NCBI RefSeq assembly: GCF_963924675.1
Contig: NC_089227.1
Coordinates: 47,920,080 to 47,984,079 of the forward strand
DNA length: 64,000 bases
From: Phocoena phocoena
Taxonomy: Eukaryota > Chordata > Mammalia > Artiodactyla > Phocoenidae
Direction of reading: 5' to 3'
Shown: positions 1-11,973 of the stretch, piece after piece
Layout: every line of letters starts with the position of its first letter
How positions within the stretch are numbered: the stretch's first letter is position 1
Position numbers and translations under genes: made by a program
Notes under the pieces: generated by a model
Seen by the model: the letters and a program-made list of their open reading frames with translations, nothing else
Databases searched by the model: none
What the model was told of the DNA's origin: nothing

Positions 1-320
1 TTTCAAACTAACACTCCTGGTTTTCAGTGTTCATATTATTCATACACCCGTCCATTGGAATGTCTCTCAAAATCCCCAAACTTCTTCAACTTCAGTATTG
101 CTCAGTACTGGTTTAGACAACTATAAAGCACATCAGGAAATAATATCTCTCAAACTCCAAACTTTTAAAATCACCTGATAACATGTGTATATCAACAACC
201 TTGAATTCTTTATAGCTGTCAAAGCTAGTCTACATACAGTCAGGCCCAAATACTAAAAAACAAACAAACAAACAAACAAAAAACTTAGAAAAAACTTCAA
301 AAACAAACTGAGAAAATATA
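1..320 (-). other. PPP1R9A: Start of the intron downstream of the PPP1R9A coding exon
   Basis: This is AT-rich intronic sequence with a short CAAA-type simple repeat near 258-282. No further exon is visible. Confidence 0.75.
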
Positions 321-325
321 CTTAC
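321..325 (-). other. PPP1R9A: 5' splice donor of PPP1R9A coding exon
   Basis: Reading the minus strand, the coding sequence for ...APIK is followed directly by GTAAG, a consensus donor. Homology to neurabin stops at this point; the open frame continues into the intron and then ends, and that tail should not be read as protein. Confidence 0.9.
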
Positions 326-1711
326 CTTAATTGGAGCACTACTAAACTTAATTTTCCTAGTTGCCGGGATGTCTTCTTCTTCTGGCAATCCAACGATTTC
401 TGAGTATTCCATATCAGGTTGATAGTAATTGTTTTCATCACTATCTTCCTGCTCATCCTGTTCAGTGCCTGTTTCTCCCCAGTCTGAATTATACCTGGAT
501 CTCACCCTATATATATTATAGTCACTGTGCATGTAAACATGGGAGCTCCCAAAATTATTTGAATCTTCGAATACTTCCTTTCCACAACTGAATCTAGACG
601 CATCAGCAGAGGTAAAATCACCACCTGCGAGTTCTTTCTTCTGTTGCATTGCTGCCTCACTCCCAACCAAATGAGCTTCTGCGTCTTCGTTTTGTGGTGA
701 AGGGATTTCAGGCTCTGTAACTGCCTTGTTTTCAGCACAAGGTTCTTCAGGAATGTCTCTGTCGATTCTGTCAGGAGTCTCTTGGTTAGATGTGGAGTCC
801 TCGGCTTCCTTGCTCTGCTGTGCCTCTTCACTGGGCACTGAAGCTAGAGAGGTACTTTTCGAAGCCACTTCTAGTACTGGAGTTGTATTACTCTTCTGAG
901 CATCCTCTGCATCGTCACTGTGTTTGCTTGGAGGAGACCAAGAATTAGAATCCTTAAGGTGCCCAAAGGTGTCAAGATTTGTAACAGTAACCGATGGTAA
1001 ATTCAGGGGATAATGCCCAGTCACTGAGTATGCACTGTTCTCAGCCTTCTCAGAAATGATGGCACTGGGGGAATCGGTGTTCTCCAATACTGCACTCAGT
1101 TGACTCACAGTTGGGGAGACGGCCTCCGTCCGGGAGCTAAGGCTGTCCAAGGAATCAGTACTGCCTCTGTTGGACTTAGAACCACCCCATTCATCCTGAG
1201 GTTCACTCCCTCCACTTTTCTCCTTCTTTGGGGAATAGCGATTGTTCTGTCCTGATTCATGCACACTTCTCTCAAACATCTTGCGAGTTTCTGTGAACTT
1301 AGAATATGAAGGGCCATCGTACATTGTGTCAAATCTACTAATTCGTTCTGAAACAGAGGACTCCAACTTAACAACTGAGCCATCTGTTTTTTCCAGAAAT
1401 TCTTTGGGCTTCATTCGCCTCTGAGGGGATGAAGATCCACCTTTCCCCCTTGTTTTGGCAATGACTGCAGCATTCTCACTGGGTTCCATACCCATCTGCA
1501 TAAATAGATTTTTAATTCTGTTGACATTGGAGCCATATTTCCTTCCCCTGCTCTGCTGGGATCCCTCACCTTCTTTTGTTTTTTGTTCCCCATCTGACTT
1601 GGGTTTGTCAAAGGTACTTTTCAGTGCCTGGAACTCAGTTCTATATGCATTCCTGTGAGGAGAGGCACTTCTGAGAGTGGTACGTTCACCTGAAGACTCG
1701 GTTTTCAACAT
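326..1711 (-). CDS. PPP1R9A: Neurabin-1 (PPP1R9A), first coding exon, partial gene
   Basis: This exon encodes the first 462 residues of neurabin-1, a neuronal scaffold that binds F-actin and targets protein phosphatase 1 to dendritic spines. The start MLKTESSGERTTLRSASPHR matches the family N-terminus; the open frame runs 22 codons further upstream, but that part is poly-T intron. Known family layout: residues 1 to about 144 bind F-actin, followed by a Ser/Thr- and acid-rich linker. The PP1-docking motif KIKF is visible at residues 453-456, and the next Ser (457) corresponds to the PKA site Ser461 of rat neurabin. The motif sits four residues earlier than in rat (457-460), so the linker is slightly shorter. 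The exon ends at position 326 with AAG followed by GTAAG. A plausible acceptor AG lies at 1718-1717, five bases before the ATG. PDZ, coiled-coil and SAM domains are expected in exons beyond position 1. There is no frameshift or stop inside. Confidence 0.96.
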
Positions 1712-1716
1712 TTTTA

Positions 1717-3080
1717 CTTCAGGGGTGAAAAGCCAATGTTCATAATGATCAGGAAAAAAAAACAAAAAAAACCACAAAACACCTCTCTTCTCTAATCACC
1801 AGTATCTGGTCAAGAAAAAGTACCTCTCAAATGGCATACTGTGTCAGTGATCCTCCCAACAGGTGTATTAGGAAATTATGCAGTCAAGAGTTACACAAAA
1901 TGGCTTTTTCAAAGCAAGACTAGAGGTTCATCTGTAATAGAAAAGAACGAATTTCTGAATTCATTTACTTATCTGAATTTACGTTTAGTCAACTATTATA
2001 CATTTTTTTCCAAAGTGGCTTGGCCACATGTCAAATAAGAAGAAATTACATATTGAAATGGGAATTTCAAAGCCAAGAATTTAAAAGTTATAACTCTGAT
2101 TGGTCTTTGGTAACAAAGCTGTTTCAAACATAACTTGAGACCCCTACCAAAATCACACACATATACACATACAAGTGACACATAAGTATACTTCAAAGCA
2201 ATACTTTAGCCCAAGTTTTGGTTGGTTTTGTGAATGACCTTAAAAGAAACCAGCAGTTCCTAGATCTTTAAGAAATCATCAAACTGTCCAGAAAAATGAA
2301 ATTCACTTGAGATTCTCCACATCAGGTAGAACTTATTCTTTCTATACAAGCACAATTGAAAGTTCAGAATCTATGTTTACAAACTCCAAAACGTGTCTAC
2401 AGAGGCTTATTTCACTCCTTCTGGTCCAATATTCTCATCTACAGCATCCCCAAAACAACACTAGTGCAATTTCAGACCAAAACAGACAGAAGAAAGTTCT
2501 TAAATGGCAGTAAGTTTCACTGTAAGTTCAGAACCACATCAAATATTTGGAAGTTTCCTAAGAGTGAACATTATTAATTATAGAGTGGGATACAGGATAT
2601 CATGGGAATAAATGTATGAGAACGTGAGGATCAGAAAATTAAGGACCATGAAACCTCTTTTCATAGCCCTGATTTGTTTATTACACTTGCCTCTAACTTA
2701 CTACAAGCTCAGAATACAACGCAATACGTGCTGGTCTCCTCTAGCCCACAGCTGTATTTCACATCAATATGCCAGCAAGCAAATACTTCAAGATCCGCTG
2801 AGGAGCAGATGTTGTAGTTCTAAAGATTTTTCATTTTGTTTTTGTTTTGTTTTTTAATGTTAGGCGGAGCCCTATCACCCTCACGCACCATCAGACGAGG
2901 AAGCACACACTTTCACTTAAACCGTCTCCAGACTCGGCTCCTGGCCCAGCACGCATGCATGGCCCATGCAGACAAACAAGAAAGGCTTCAGAGTGTGGTG
3001 CCTGTTTTTTTTGTCAAGCTTCGACAATCTCCTTCTACCCTGACATTTGTGTAAGCCATACACACCCTCCCCTCCCCCCA
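1717..3080 (-). other. PPP1R9A: PPP1R9A 5' intron, mostly unique sequence
   Basis: On the minus strand this lies between the CpG island and the first coding exon. The 3' end has a long T-rich tract (about 1750-1775), then CTTTTCACCCCTGAAG at the proposed acceptor. I saw no repeat and no coding exon. The open frames here are short and have no recognisable content. Confidence 0.65.
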
Positions 3081-3655
3081 ACACCCCCCCCACTCCCTCC
3101 CCCGCCAATTCGAACCCGAAGGGGCGGGGGGCGGGGGCGCTGGGGCCGCCGGGGTATTCAAAACCTGCCCTCACAAAAGACAAACATAAATAACACCAAC
3201 TTGAGAGACAGCCGATTCCCGAGCCTGGTTCGGGACGCAATCCCTCGGCCCCGGGCAGGGGCAGGGCCGGGAGAGCAGGTGACGCCAAGCGCTATGGTAG
3301 GAGGTCGCTGTCTAGCTTTGTGCCAAGAAGCACCTGAAGTCCTAACACATTGGCTGCGGCTCCCGGCGGCTGCCAGGCGGATCCCAGTGTGGCATGGGGA
3401 GAGCCGAGCTCCCCGTCCACATTAAAAAAGAAGAAGAAAAAAAATTACAGGGTAATACTAATAAATCCCTTTGTTTTTCCTCCCAGTGTGCCAGGAAACA
3501 ATAGATCCCACCGATACTGCCTCCGATCCTCAACCTAACGCTCCCCAACCGCAGCCCACCCCCACCCTCAGCCTGCAACTCAGCCTTTGTACATCCCGAT
3601 TTTTTCCTCCTCATCTCCACCCTCCCCAGCTCCTCGCCCCGCGCACATCCTCCCC

Positions 3656-3661
3656 CTTACC
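3656..3661 (-). other. PPP1R9A: Candidate exon-1 splice donor A
   Basis: The minus strand reads CTCGG then GTAAGG, a strong donor inside the CpG island; the intron would start at 3660. It would give a first intron of about 1.9 kb to the acceptor at 1717. Confidence 0.45.
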
Positions 3662-4099
3662 CGAGCGGGAGCCGCCGCCGGTGGGGAGGGTCGGGCGGCC
3701 GCGGCTCCCACCCCCGCCTCCGAGGCGCCCCCCGCCCCACGGTGGCCGCGGTTCGGCTCGGCGCCGGCCCGCTCGCTGCCCCTCCACCCGCTCCTCCCGG
3801 CGCAGCGCGATGGGCGGCTGCGGCGGCCGCTTCCACGCGCGCCGCGGCCCCCCACGCGCGCCCGGCCCGCGGCGGGCGGCCCCGGGAGGCGCGCTGCGCT
3901 CCCTAACGCCATTGCGGGCGGGCGGCGGCCCGGGCCCCGACGCACTCGCACACTCGGGCCGACCTGGGGAGGGGGTCCCAGCCCGGGCAGGGGCTTCGCC
4001 CACGTGCGGCCGCCCGCGCCGGGCCGTTTGGCTGGCGGCGTAGCGGGGGTGTAACGGGGGAGAGGCCGCGGGGGTGAGGAAGGCCCGGGGTAACAGGTG

Positions 4100-4106
4100 C
4101 CTCACC
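4100..4106 (-). other. PPP1R9A: Candidate exon-1 splice donor B
   Basis: The minus strand reads CCGAG then GTGAGG; the intron would start at 4105. It lies nearer the upstream edge of the island and could serve an alternative first exon. Confidence 0.4.
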
Positions 4107-4399
4107 TCGGCTGATGGGATTAACTCTAGGGCCGCAGAGAGAGGGAGCCCGGCAGCAAAATCCCAGGAGAGGGAGAGAGAGGGAGCCTCTGGCGGCCAAC
4201 GGAGGGCGAAAAGCACCGGCCCGAGGCGAGGCCGCCCCACCCCCTCGGCCGTGGGCGAGGGGCCCCTCGGGCCTGGGGCAAATCCTGCCCTTCAGCTCGG
4301 GTCCTGGTTTCGCGAGAACTGGGTTCTTGGGCTGTCTGTTGCTGGGGCCCCACGAAGTCTGCAGTTAACTCCGTGACCCCAGGGCATCCAAAACCCTGG

Positions 4400-5852
4400 G
4401 CCACGCTCCTGGCAGGGAAGGCCGGCACCTAGGCCCAGATCCAGAGTGGCCTCCACTCCTCCGCTTAGGCCACTGTGCTTCGCCTAATACCCACCTTAAC
4501 CTTCCGCTGCTAAAAGGAAAGAGGTGAGGAAATCTTCTGACTTCCTTATCAGGAAAGAGCTTTTCAGACTCCCCTTTTATAAATGCTCAGTTACCCCCTC
4601 CTTTCCCCATCAAAAATTTCGGAAGTGTTACAGCCTTACTGCAAAATATAAAACCAATCATAACCGTCAATATAGACCTTTAAACCAACTCTCAAAAAAA
4701 CTGTGGAGTAGAAACTTTTAAGGATAATTTTTCAAGAAGGTAAAAATATACTCTAACAGAAATGTAAAATGAAGCTGTGTCAAAAATGTTATTTGACTCA
4801 TCAGTTAGGGAGGGAACACCAAAATATTGCAACCCATCCAAATGAGAATGTGAAGAGCAAAGCTTTATGGAAAATCAGAAAAGAGGCAAAACTGGTTAAT
4901 AAGGCACTAAAATGTAATATTTTGAATTATCTCCTATACAGGGCAGTGATAACTGTATCTCTAAGGAACAAAATAATTTTGCATATGTATAGATACAGAA
5001 TTTTGCATATGTATAGATAAGAACCATTTACAGTATTGTTAAGTTTCTAGGGCTTATAGAGTCGTAAAAAGTCAAAGGCAAGCAAAGGTGCAAACTACTG
5101 TAGAACCATGAAACTCCAGAGTCCTTTAGATAACATCCAGCATTCCACTGAAAGGACACTCAATAATCTTTTGCCCATTTCAAAGTCTTACAGGAGTTTT
5201 TCCAACAGAGCTATTATTATCTACATTTTACAGATGGGAAAACTGAGATTTAGGCTTTGTAACTTACCTACAGCTTTATCGCTAGTAAATGATTATGGCT
5301 GCATACGAACTCCGGCAAGTCTATACACAGAATTTATACTCTGGAAGCAAAATCTTTTCTTGCTTAATTTCAAAAGAGCTTTGTAGCTGCTCAATTCTAT
5401 GTATCTCTTACTTTGAACAGTGGAATTTTTTCTTCAAGCCTCACCAAATTCTGGGTGCTTTCCCAAGAAATTGGTATTCCCTGTCTACGACGTGGATGTC
5501 ACTTCTATGAGCATAAACAGATGTAACAGGCAATGTGAGGGGGCTTGTGGTTCCAGTCTCCACTTTTGGAAAGAACATTTGTGTTGTCTGGGGTAATTAG
5601 GTGGAAAAGTTCCTGTCATTTATTTGCAGTATGGAAACCATGTTTTTTAGGAGAATAACCTAAATAAATGCAGGAACCTAATCACTACAGTTCTATCTGT
5701 AGAAGAGGGGGCAGAGTTGGCAACAAAACCAGTCTTACACCTCTTTACAAAAAGATGATTCATACAGAAAAGCAGCCTAAAGAATTTGGTTGGTTTAGGT
5801 CTCACTTTTTTTTTAATGTGAACCTTCTGGAAAAATTCATACTGAAGGGATG
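4400..5852. other. Intergenic, mainly unique AT-rich DNA
   Basis: No gene is seen. A 25-bp imperfect direct repeat (TTTTGCATATGTATAGATA) lies near 4977-5019, and a MIR fragment is listed separately. Confidence 0.6.
5200..5340 (-). repeat. MIR fragment
   Basis: The block ATTTTACAGATGGGAAAACT followed by degenerate downstream sequence is the reverse complement of the MIR core. It is an old, diverged copy. Confidence 0.55.
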
Positions 5853-5862
5853 AATGACAGAG

Positions 5863-6231
5863 GTTTTTTTTTAACTGTTTTTTTAAATTTATTTAATTTA
5901 TTTTATTTTTGGCTGCATTGGGTCCTCATTGCTGCCCGCGGGCTTTCTCTAGTTGCTGTGAGCGGGGGCAACTCTTGGTTTTGGCGCGCGGACTTCTCAT
6001 TGCGGTGGCTTCTCTTGTTGTGGAGCACGGGCTCTAGGCGCGCGGGCTTCAGTAGTTGCGGCACGCAGGCTTAGTAGTTGTGGCTCGCGGGCTCTAGAGC
6101 ACAGGCTCAGTAATTGAGGCGCACGGGCTTAGTTGCTCCGTGGCATGTGGGATCTTCCCGGTCCAGGGCTCGAACCCATGTCCCCTGCATTGGCAGGCGG
6201 ATTCTTAACCACTGTGTCACCAGGGAAGTCC
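5863..6231 (-). mobile_element. CHR-type tRNA-derived SINE, long form
   Basis: A T-rich tail on the left and the reverse-complement SINE head (CACCAGGGAAGTCC) on the right give minus orientation. Target-site duplication AATGACAGAG is exact at 5853-5862 and 6232-6241. Confidence 0.93.
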
Positions 6232-6324
6232 AATGACAGAGTTTTAAAAACATAATTTTTCATAATTTCAGATTCCTGGATTGTCCATAACCTACCTTCC
6301 ATTTCTAACACTTACCTGAGTGTT

Positions 6325-6525
6325 TGAAGGGACTGCTAGACCAGTAGTAATTAACCCAATACATGTGGTTATTTAACTTTAACTCAAATACAATTTGAAG
6401 TTAAGTTCCTTAGTCCCACTAGCCACATTCAAAAGACTCAGTAGCTACCTACTGAACAGTGTAGATACAGAATATTTTCATCACAGAAATTTCTATTGTC
6501 AGTGCTGTCTTAGACAACATTTGCA
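6325..6525. repeat. hAT-type MITE relic
   Basis: Blocks such as ACTAGCCACATTCAAA, and an end resembling the TGTCCAATAGAA-class terminus (TTTCTATTGTCAGTGCTGTC), recall mammalian hAT non-autonomous elements of the MER3/MER20 sort. The exact family is uncertain. Confidence 0.45.
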
Positions 6526-6529
6526 CTTC

Positions 6530-8190
6530 CATAAAATAGGAAAGGTATTTTAACTTTATAAGGATCAAAACTTAGTTCAATAGATCATTAATGTACTGAG
6601 GATAAGAGGTCATAAATTTTGCCTGTTCTAATCGAAAAGGGACTGGGGCAGTGTTAGGTGAAGTTTAGTACTGACATGCAAGGCATCCAAAATGCAATGT
6701 ATTATATTTGGGAAAGAGGGGGATTTTGATTTTCATATGTGATTTATTTTATAAATCATGTAGAATATTGTGGGCTGTTACTCTTATTTCCTTTGTAACC
6801 AAGAATGGACCATAAGATTAGTCAATAAAAAGTACAAAATGTATTCTACATTGTCTTAGGGGTTTTCTCAATATATTTTTTCAGTTTTCATAATGGATAT
6901 TGAGTATCTATTCAAATAATTAAATTATTCATATGTGAAAGTGAAATGTTGGGTGTAGTTGTGAAATTAAGCCTAAATCAATCCCAAATAAAATTTTAAG
7001 ACTAGAGGAAATTGACTAAGCTGAGCCTGAAAACTGCCTATCACTCCTTGATTTATAGCATGAAAGCACCTGGATGATTGCATGTTAACAAGTTCATAAA
7101 GGGAGAGAAAAAAATAGAATGAACTTGGAGGTCTCTAGAATAATTTCTTTATGGAATAGGTGAAGTAATGGAAGATCAATTCCTATAGGTAGTTTTACCC
7201 ATAACTTTAGCTTAAAAGGATATTTTACTCATACTACTGTCTCTGTACCAGTAGTAATAAGACAAGGGTGTTGACAGTAATGAGGCACTTGTTTACCAAA
7301 AGTTTAGTTATAACTGCTTATTTTACGTTTGTAAATATCAGAGTGCTTTGTCATCTTTAGATGTGAATGTTGATATTCTGGCATCTTAAAGGCCCATCTT
7401 TTAAAGTAACCATCCCTATTTAAGGGTAAAAAATTAAGTATGTATTTTTTAGTCTTACAATATTTCACACACACTTCATTGTAGAGGTAAAATATACTTC
7501 TGTAAAATAGTGATAGAGTCCTCAGGCTTACATTCAGAATACATCAGAGATATCTATGAACAGTCTGATTTTGTGATGCTAGTTATAAAATTAAGCTTAA
7601 ATGGATTTTGTAATCTAGAAGGTATAATTTTTGCCTAAATAAATTGATAATGATTCAGCGTGACTTTCTACCTACATTCATGGCTAGGGCGTGCCATTGA
7701 AAATTTATACCATCATTTTGGTTCATTTTGCATTCTACAGTACAGCCAGTATCTTGGCTTTTCAGCCTGAAGTAGGTTCATGATAGGTTTGAATATTTAC
7801 TTTTAGTTGCTACAAGTAATAAACTATAGAACTTCTTGGGATTTCTTAAAGTCATTTTTAAGTTATTATTAATACATTAGCTCTACAAATAAACCACAGT
7901 AGATTTACACAGCACATTTAGGCCAAGGTGATACATCTTCTCTCTTTTCTCTATTTTTACTTTATTTGGTTGCCCACACAAAACACAGAAAACCAAGAGT
8001 TTTATTGCACCAGACTTGTGTGTGATGTTTTTATTACTGTCACTACTTCTCAGGTTGAAACAATACCTGCTATACCAATTCTTTTTGGTTTTCAGTTTTA
8101 TAGTGGTGCAAATTGCATGTTGAAAAACAAGTGTTAGGTATTTATCTGTCTTTACAGAAACCCATTTTACTTTCAGCAGATTAGCCCCTC
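6530..8190. other. Intergenic, nothing recognised
   Basis: AT-rich DNA without a sustained open frame or a repeat I can name. Confidence 0.55.
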
Positions 8191-8216
8191 TGGCAGAAGG
8201 ATTCTAGGAGTGGTAC

Positions 8217-8283
8217 ACAACCTGCCAATCCTCTACGCACAAGGTGCACCTGAACTCTGGCATCCTTGCACTTGGCAGGTTGT
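8217..8283. repeat. Short inverted repeat (hairpin)
   Basis: Perfect 12-bp arms, ACAACCTGCCAA at 8217-8228 and TTGGCAGGTTGT at 8272-8283, enclose 43 bases. The inside can pair further (CAAGG with CCTTG). It could be a relic of a small DNA transposon, an RNA hairpin or chance. Confidence 0.6.
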
Positions 8284-8289
8284 CTACTC

Positions 8290-10745
8290 TGCTTCAGAAT
8301 GATTTATTATTTCAAGACTGAAACAAATAAGAGAGACACAGCGACCCTTCACTGAGAGAACAGTTAGCAAAGTGTCAAAATGAGATTCAAATCGAAAACC
8401 TTTTACTGAAATTCATATTCAGTACTTTTTTTACTGTAGAGATGCTAAGCCTAGTTATTGAGCTATATAATAGCGTAGCTCTCTTTTGCACACAGCTGTT
8501 GGGGAAAATAGTTGTCCAAAACAGTCTTAATTGTGAAAATATGGGGGAAAAAAAAATCAAAGAATAACAAAGGTATCTCAGTAGCTCCTCCATTCCATGG
8601 CATTAGCCTTGCTCAATTAATTATTAAAGTAAGTAAATAAACATCCCTGTTTGTCTCCAATTAAACAGGAGGTTTCTGTGATTTTATTTCCATTTCCAGT
8701 CTAGTTCTAGTAATAAAACCTCCTTGAGGTCCATTACAGTCCCGCTTTACACAAAATTCAAATTATAACACACTGCATTTTAAGAAAGCTCTAGTATTTA
8801 ATTTGTAGATGTGGTCATCTGCTTTTAGAAATAATAAAAAATTTGCTCTGAAGTTGTTAGTACATTTTCTATAGTTTCCTAGCCATAAGCCTGATGTCCA
8901 GCATAGAATCTTGTCAATTACCATTAACACAATAGTTTCAAATAAAGTTTGAAAATATAGATGAATGACTTACATGTTTATACACTATTAAACTTTTGAA
9001 TTGGGTGAATAATGAACAGGAACTTATCCTAATCAGCGGGCAGATCTTGAGCAACCAACCCTCTTGTTCTTGTCCTAGAACGGTTCCCAACGCTGTGATT
9101 GTATTTGGAGATGTTGCTGGCTTTAGAGCTAGTTTCTTTTTGATTAAGCCACTACAAAGTTCTTTACTTAACTAGTATCTTTGATTAGATTCTACGTGTA
9201 TATATGGATCACATACTTTCTCAGGGTTTTTTTTTTTTTGGATTGTTTTTAGAAGAAAAAAGCTTTAAAACTAAAATTATAAGGTGTTAGTTTTCTAAAA
9301 ATGTATTTATATAAGCTGAAATAAAGCGACCAGTTAGTCTAGAAAATCTTGTGTCTGAATCCTGCTCTTGATTTTTGTTTAGTTGAGCAAAGCACTGTTA
9401 AATTCCACATTAATAATTATCTGGCCTACAAGCTAAGTTTTGTTCCTTCATATCACATTACTTTTAAAAGAAAGCCATGGGCACCAACATGGTACATGTC
9501 TATGGAAAAAATCAGAATACTACTTATCTCCTTATTGAAGTGTGATAAAACTTGAACAGTAATCTAAGCCTCTTCTTTATTTTGCGAATACAGTAACAAT
9601 AGAGTGAACAGTTGAAAATAGTTTCATACCTAGCTGGGTCCTCAAAGGAAATGGAATTTATATTTATGATTCTGAGAATAGAAACAAACACATTAATGAG
9701 AGATGAAATTGAGCTTTATTAATGAAAATTTTAGAAGGGGGTTAAATAGTATAGTTTCAAAAACGCAAACAAGATATTATCTTTGCTAGAAATGTAAATT
9801 TGACCTGACGTAGCTTTAAAGGGAAGGAAACTGAATTTTGTGGATTTTAAAAAAAATTTTTGCTTTGTTCTAGAAGCTAACAATTTAGTCTGACATTATT
9901 TTGTGAAGCCTGAAAACTTTCTTATACTAAATTACATGTGTTTGCAGTGTGCTATAATATTATTTATGCAAAGTGTATATATTTTGCAAATTCATAAGCT
10001 GAGCCCACCTCAAGAGCCTCAGAAAGTGAGCAAGACCAGCAACCTAGAACCAAATGATAGACTACCAACATGCTCGGCCGAGGGAGAGTTGGCTCAAGGC
10101 CAAATGAAGCATCTAGATGCATAGTCGTTTATCATGTGATGTAGTTTTACTTTCTGAAAAGCACATGCACCTTCAAAAGTCTAACACTAGGCATAAAACT
10201 GACACCGAGATACCCTCGCATGAGTGCCAACCCGGAAACTTACATATAGGCACATTCTCCAAAACATCTGTACATCATCATCACCTCATTAAAACTGTTT
10301 GATCACTTATGTGGGATTTTCGAATCACAAAGTCAATGTATACTATAATGATTTTAATTTTGCTTTAAATGAAATTGTCTCCAGCTATGGAAAATACGAC
10401 TTCTCTGAAAGATCCTAGCCATATGTTTGGGTATATAAAACCTAAGAAATATAAGGAATGAAGAATTCATAACTGAGGAATTAATAAAAATACAAAATGT
10501 TTCTAATATATCACTATCTTGTAGGTTTGCCATGTAGAAATCAAATACACAATTGATTCTGAAATAGTTATCGGTAGAATTTGACATTATAAAAAGGAAA
10601 CTGACTTCTATATTACTTAAGTTCAAAAGAAACCAATTATGGTGGCCTATGGAATCATTATTAAATAAATTAAGACTCTGTGATGTTCCTTGCTCATAGA
10701 AAGTTTGATTTAATTCAAAATATTTCTCTTTGTTAGTATCATATC
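8290..10745. other. Intergenic, nothing recognised
   Basis: AT-rich unique-looking DNA. Open frames of 60-90 codons occur at chance frequency and none resembles a known protein. Confidence 0.5.
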
Positions 10746-10749
10746 CACT

Positions 10750-10940
10750 GACTTCAAACCTTGTGTGAAAATGAGAGTCACCTAGAGTGTTCGATCAGAT
10801 TCAAATTCCTGGGTTCTATGTCAGCCTTCCTGAATAGGAATCTCTGCGATGGAATCTAGTAAACTCCAAAATGTTCCAAAGGTGATTCTGTTGTACAGCT
10901 GGACAGTGGATGGATATTTGGGAAGCACTAACTAGATGAT
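10750..10940 (+). repeat. MER5-type hAT-Charlie MITE
   Basis: CTTCAAACCTTGTGTG..GAGAGTCACCTAGAG and the end GGAAGCACTAA follow the MER5A/B pattern (TTCAAACTTT ... ATCACCTGGAG). It is old and diverged. Confidence 0.55.
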
Positions 10941-10944
10941 GTAA

Positions 10945-11964
10945 TGGATACTAGAATCTAGTGAGTTGCTCATGTCTAGCATATACCTGAAGTTCTCACT
11001 CCTGAATCACCGTTTGGTGAACCCTGTATAGCAGGGTTGTCATATATGTGGGGAAGCTTCTGAGACCATGAATAGGAAGTATCAGAAACCACGATAGCCC
11101 CATCTTCCCTATTACATTTTTGGTTATGGAGGTCTACTCCTGGCTTTTTGGTTAAGATGATAGTGACAGCCATTGCTTTATAGTTGCTATCCTTATTAGC
11201 TCTCTACAATGATCCAAGTAGGCTAGAAAAACTTATAAATGTGGTACTCACATATCTACGAATTGAAAAGTCTTCTTGAGTTCTTCTGCTCAAAACTTTC
11301 CTGTAACTTCTAGACTATCCAGAAAAATACTCTCTTAGAATGTACTTAAATTTGACAGTACAGTGATATGTTAGCTACCTTTGTTGAGATTTCAGAAATT
11401 TCTTGACCAACTGGTGGATACTTCTCAGAGCCACTGAAATTCTAATTCCACCAGAAAATGGAGAAGTTTTGGAGGCAGCCAAGTATCGAGCATGTTGTTA
11501 AAAGACCGTTTTCCAAAAAGGCAAAATCATGACTCCCATACAGATTTAAGAATGAAAATGTGTTAATGATTTTATTTAATTCATTAATAACAAAACTAAT
11601 AAGATATTACAACCAGTTCAAGGGAGATTATTTTTTAGAAACATATTTATAGATAAGAAATATTGAAATTAATGTCTAAATGAAAGTAAAACTGGCCTCT
11701 TCCTCAGTTGGGGAGGGAAGGCGAGTAAACCTCCACCTGTCAGAATTTATTGGTCTATAGAGAGGAATTATTTTACTTTGCTATCAGCTGTCTACACATA
11801 GGGAGCTGTTCAAAGATGAAGGAAGACCAGAATCAGATAGCTGGAAGAATGTGATCTAAACAATGCACAGCTTTCCTTGAAGCATAATGTCCTTCTCACA
11901 ATGCCAGACATCAGGACCTCCACAAGGGTTCTCTTCTTTATTTCCAAACACTTACATTAACAGT
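10945..11964. other. Intergenic, nothing recognised
   Basis: No gene, RNA or named repeat could be supported. Confidence 0.5.
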
Positions 11965-11973
11965 CTTTGACTA

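Larger units (their letters stand above)
3080..4400 (-). promoter_or_regulatory. PPP1R9A: CpG island: likely PPP1R9A promoter and non-coding exon 1
   Basis: About 1.3 kb is extremely GC-rich and full of CpG, in sharp contrast to the AT-rich flanks. It contains GC boxes (GGGGCGGGGGGCGGGGG near 3121-3137), a CACGTG E-box at 4001-4006 and a GCCATTGCGG block near 3907-3916. There is no obvious TATA box, as is usual for a CpG-island promoter. It lies just upstream of the first coding exon of the minus-strand gene. The long open frames on both strands here come from lack of stop codons in GC-rich DNA and are not called as genes. The transcription start cannot be placed from sequence alone. Confidence 0.85.

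Noticed and set aside
230..325. Continuation of the frame after the docking motif
   Set aside because: It follows a consensus donor and gives hydrophobic low-complexity residues unrelated to neurabin; it is intron read-through.
1712..1777. Upstream in-frame extension of the neurabin frame (22 extra codons)
   Set aside because: It translates a T-rich intronic tract and lies before a plausible splice acceptor; neurabin starts at the later Met.
2847..4428. Many long overlapping open frames in the CpG island
   Set aside because: Pro/Arg/Ala-rich frames on several strands at once reflect GC-rich DNA without stops; none has a recognisable domain.
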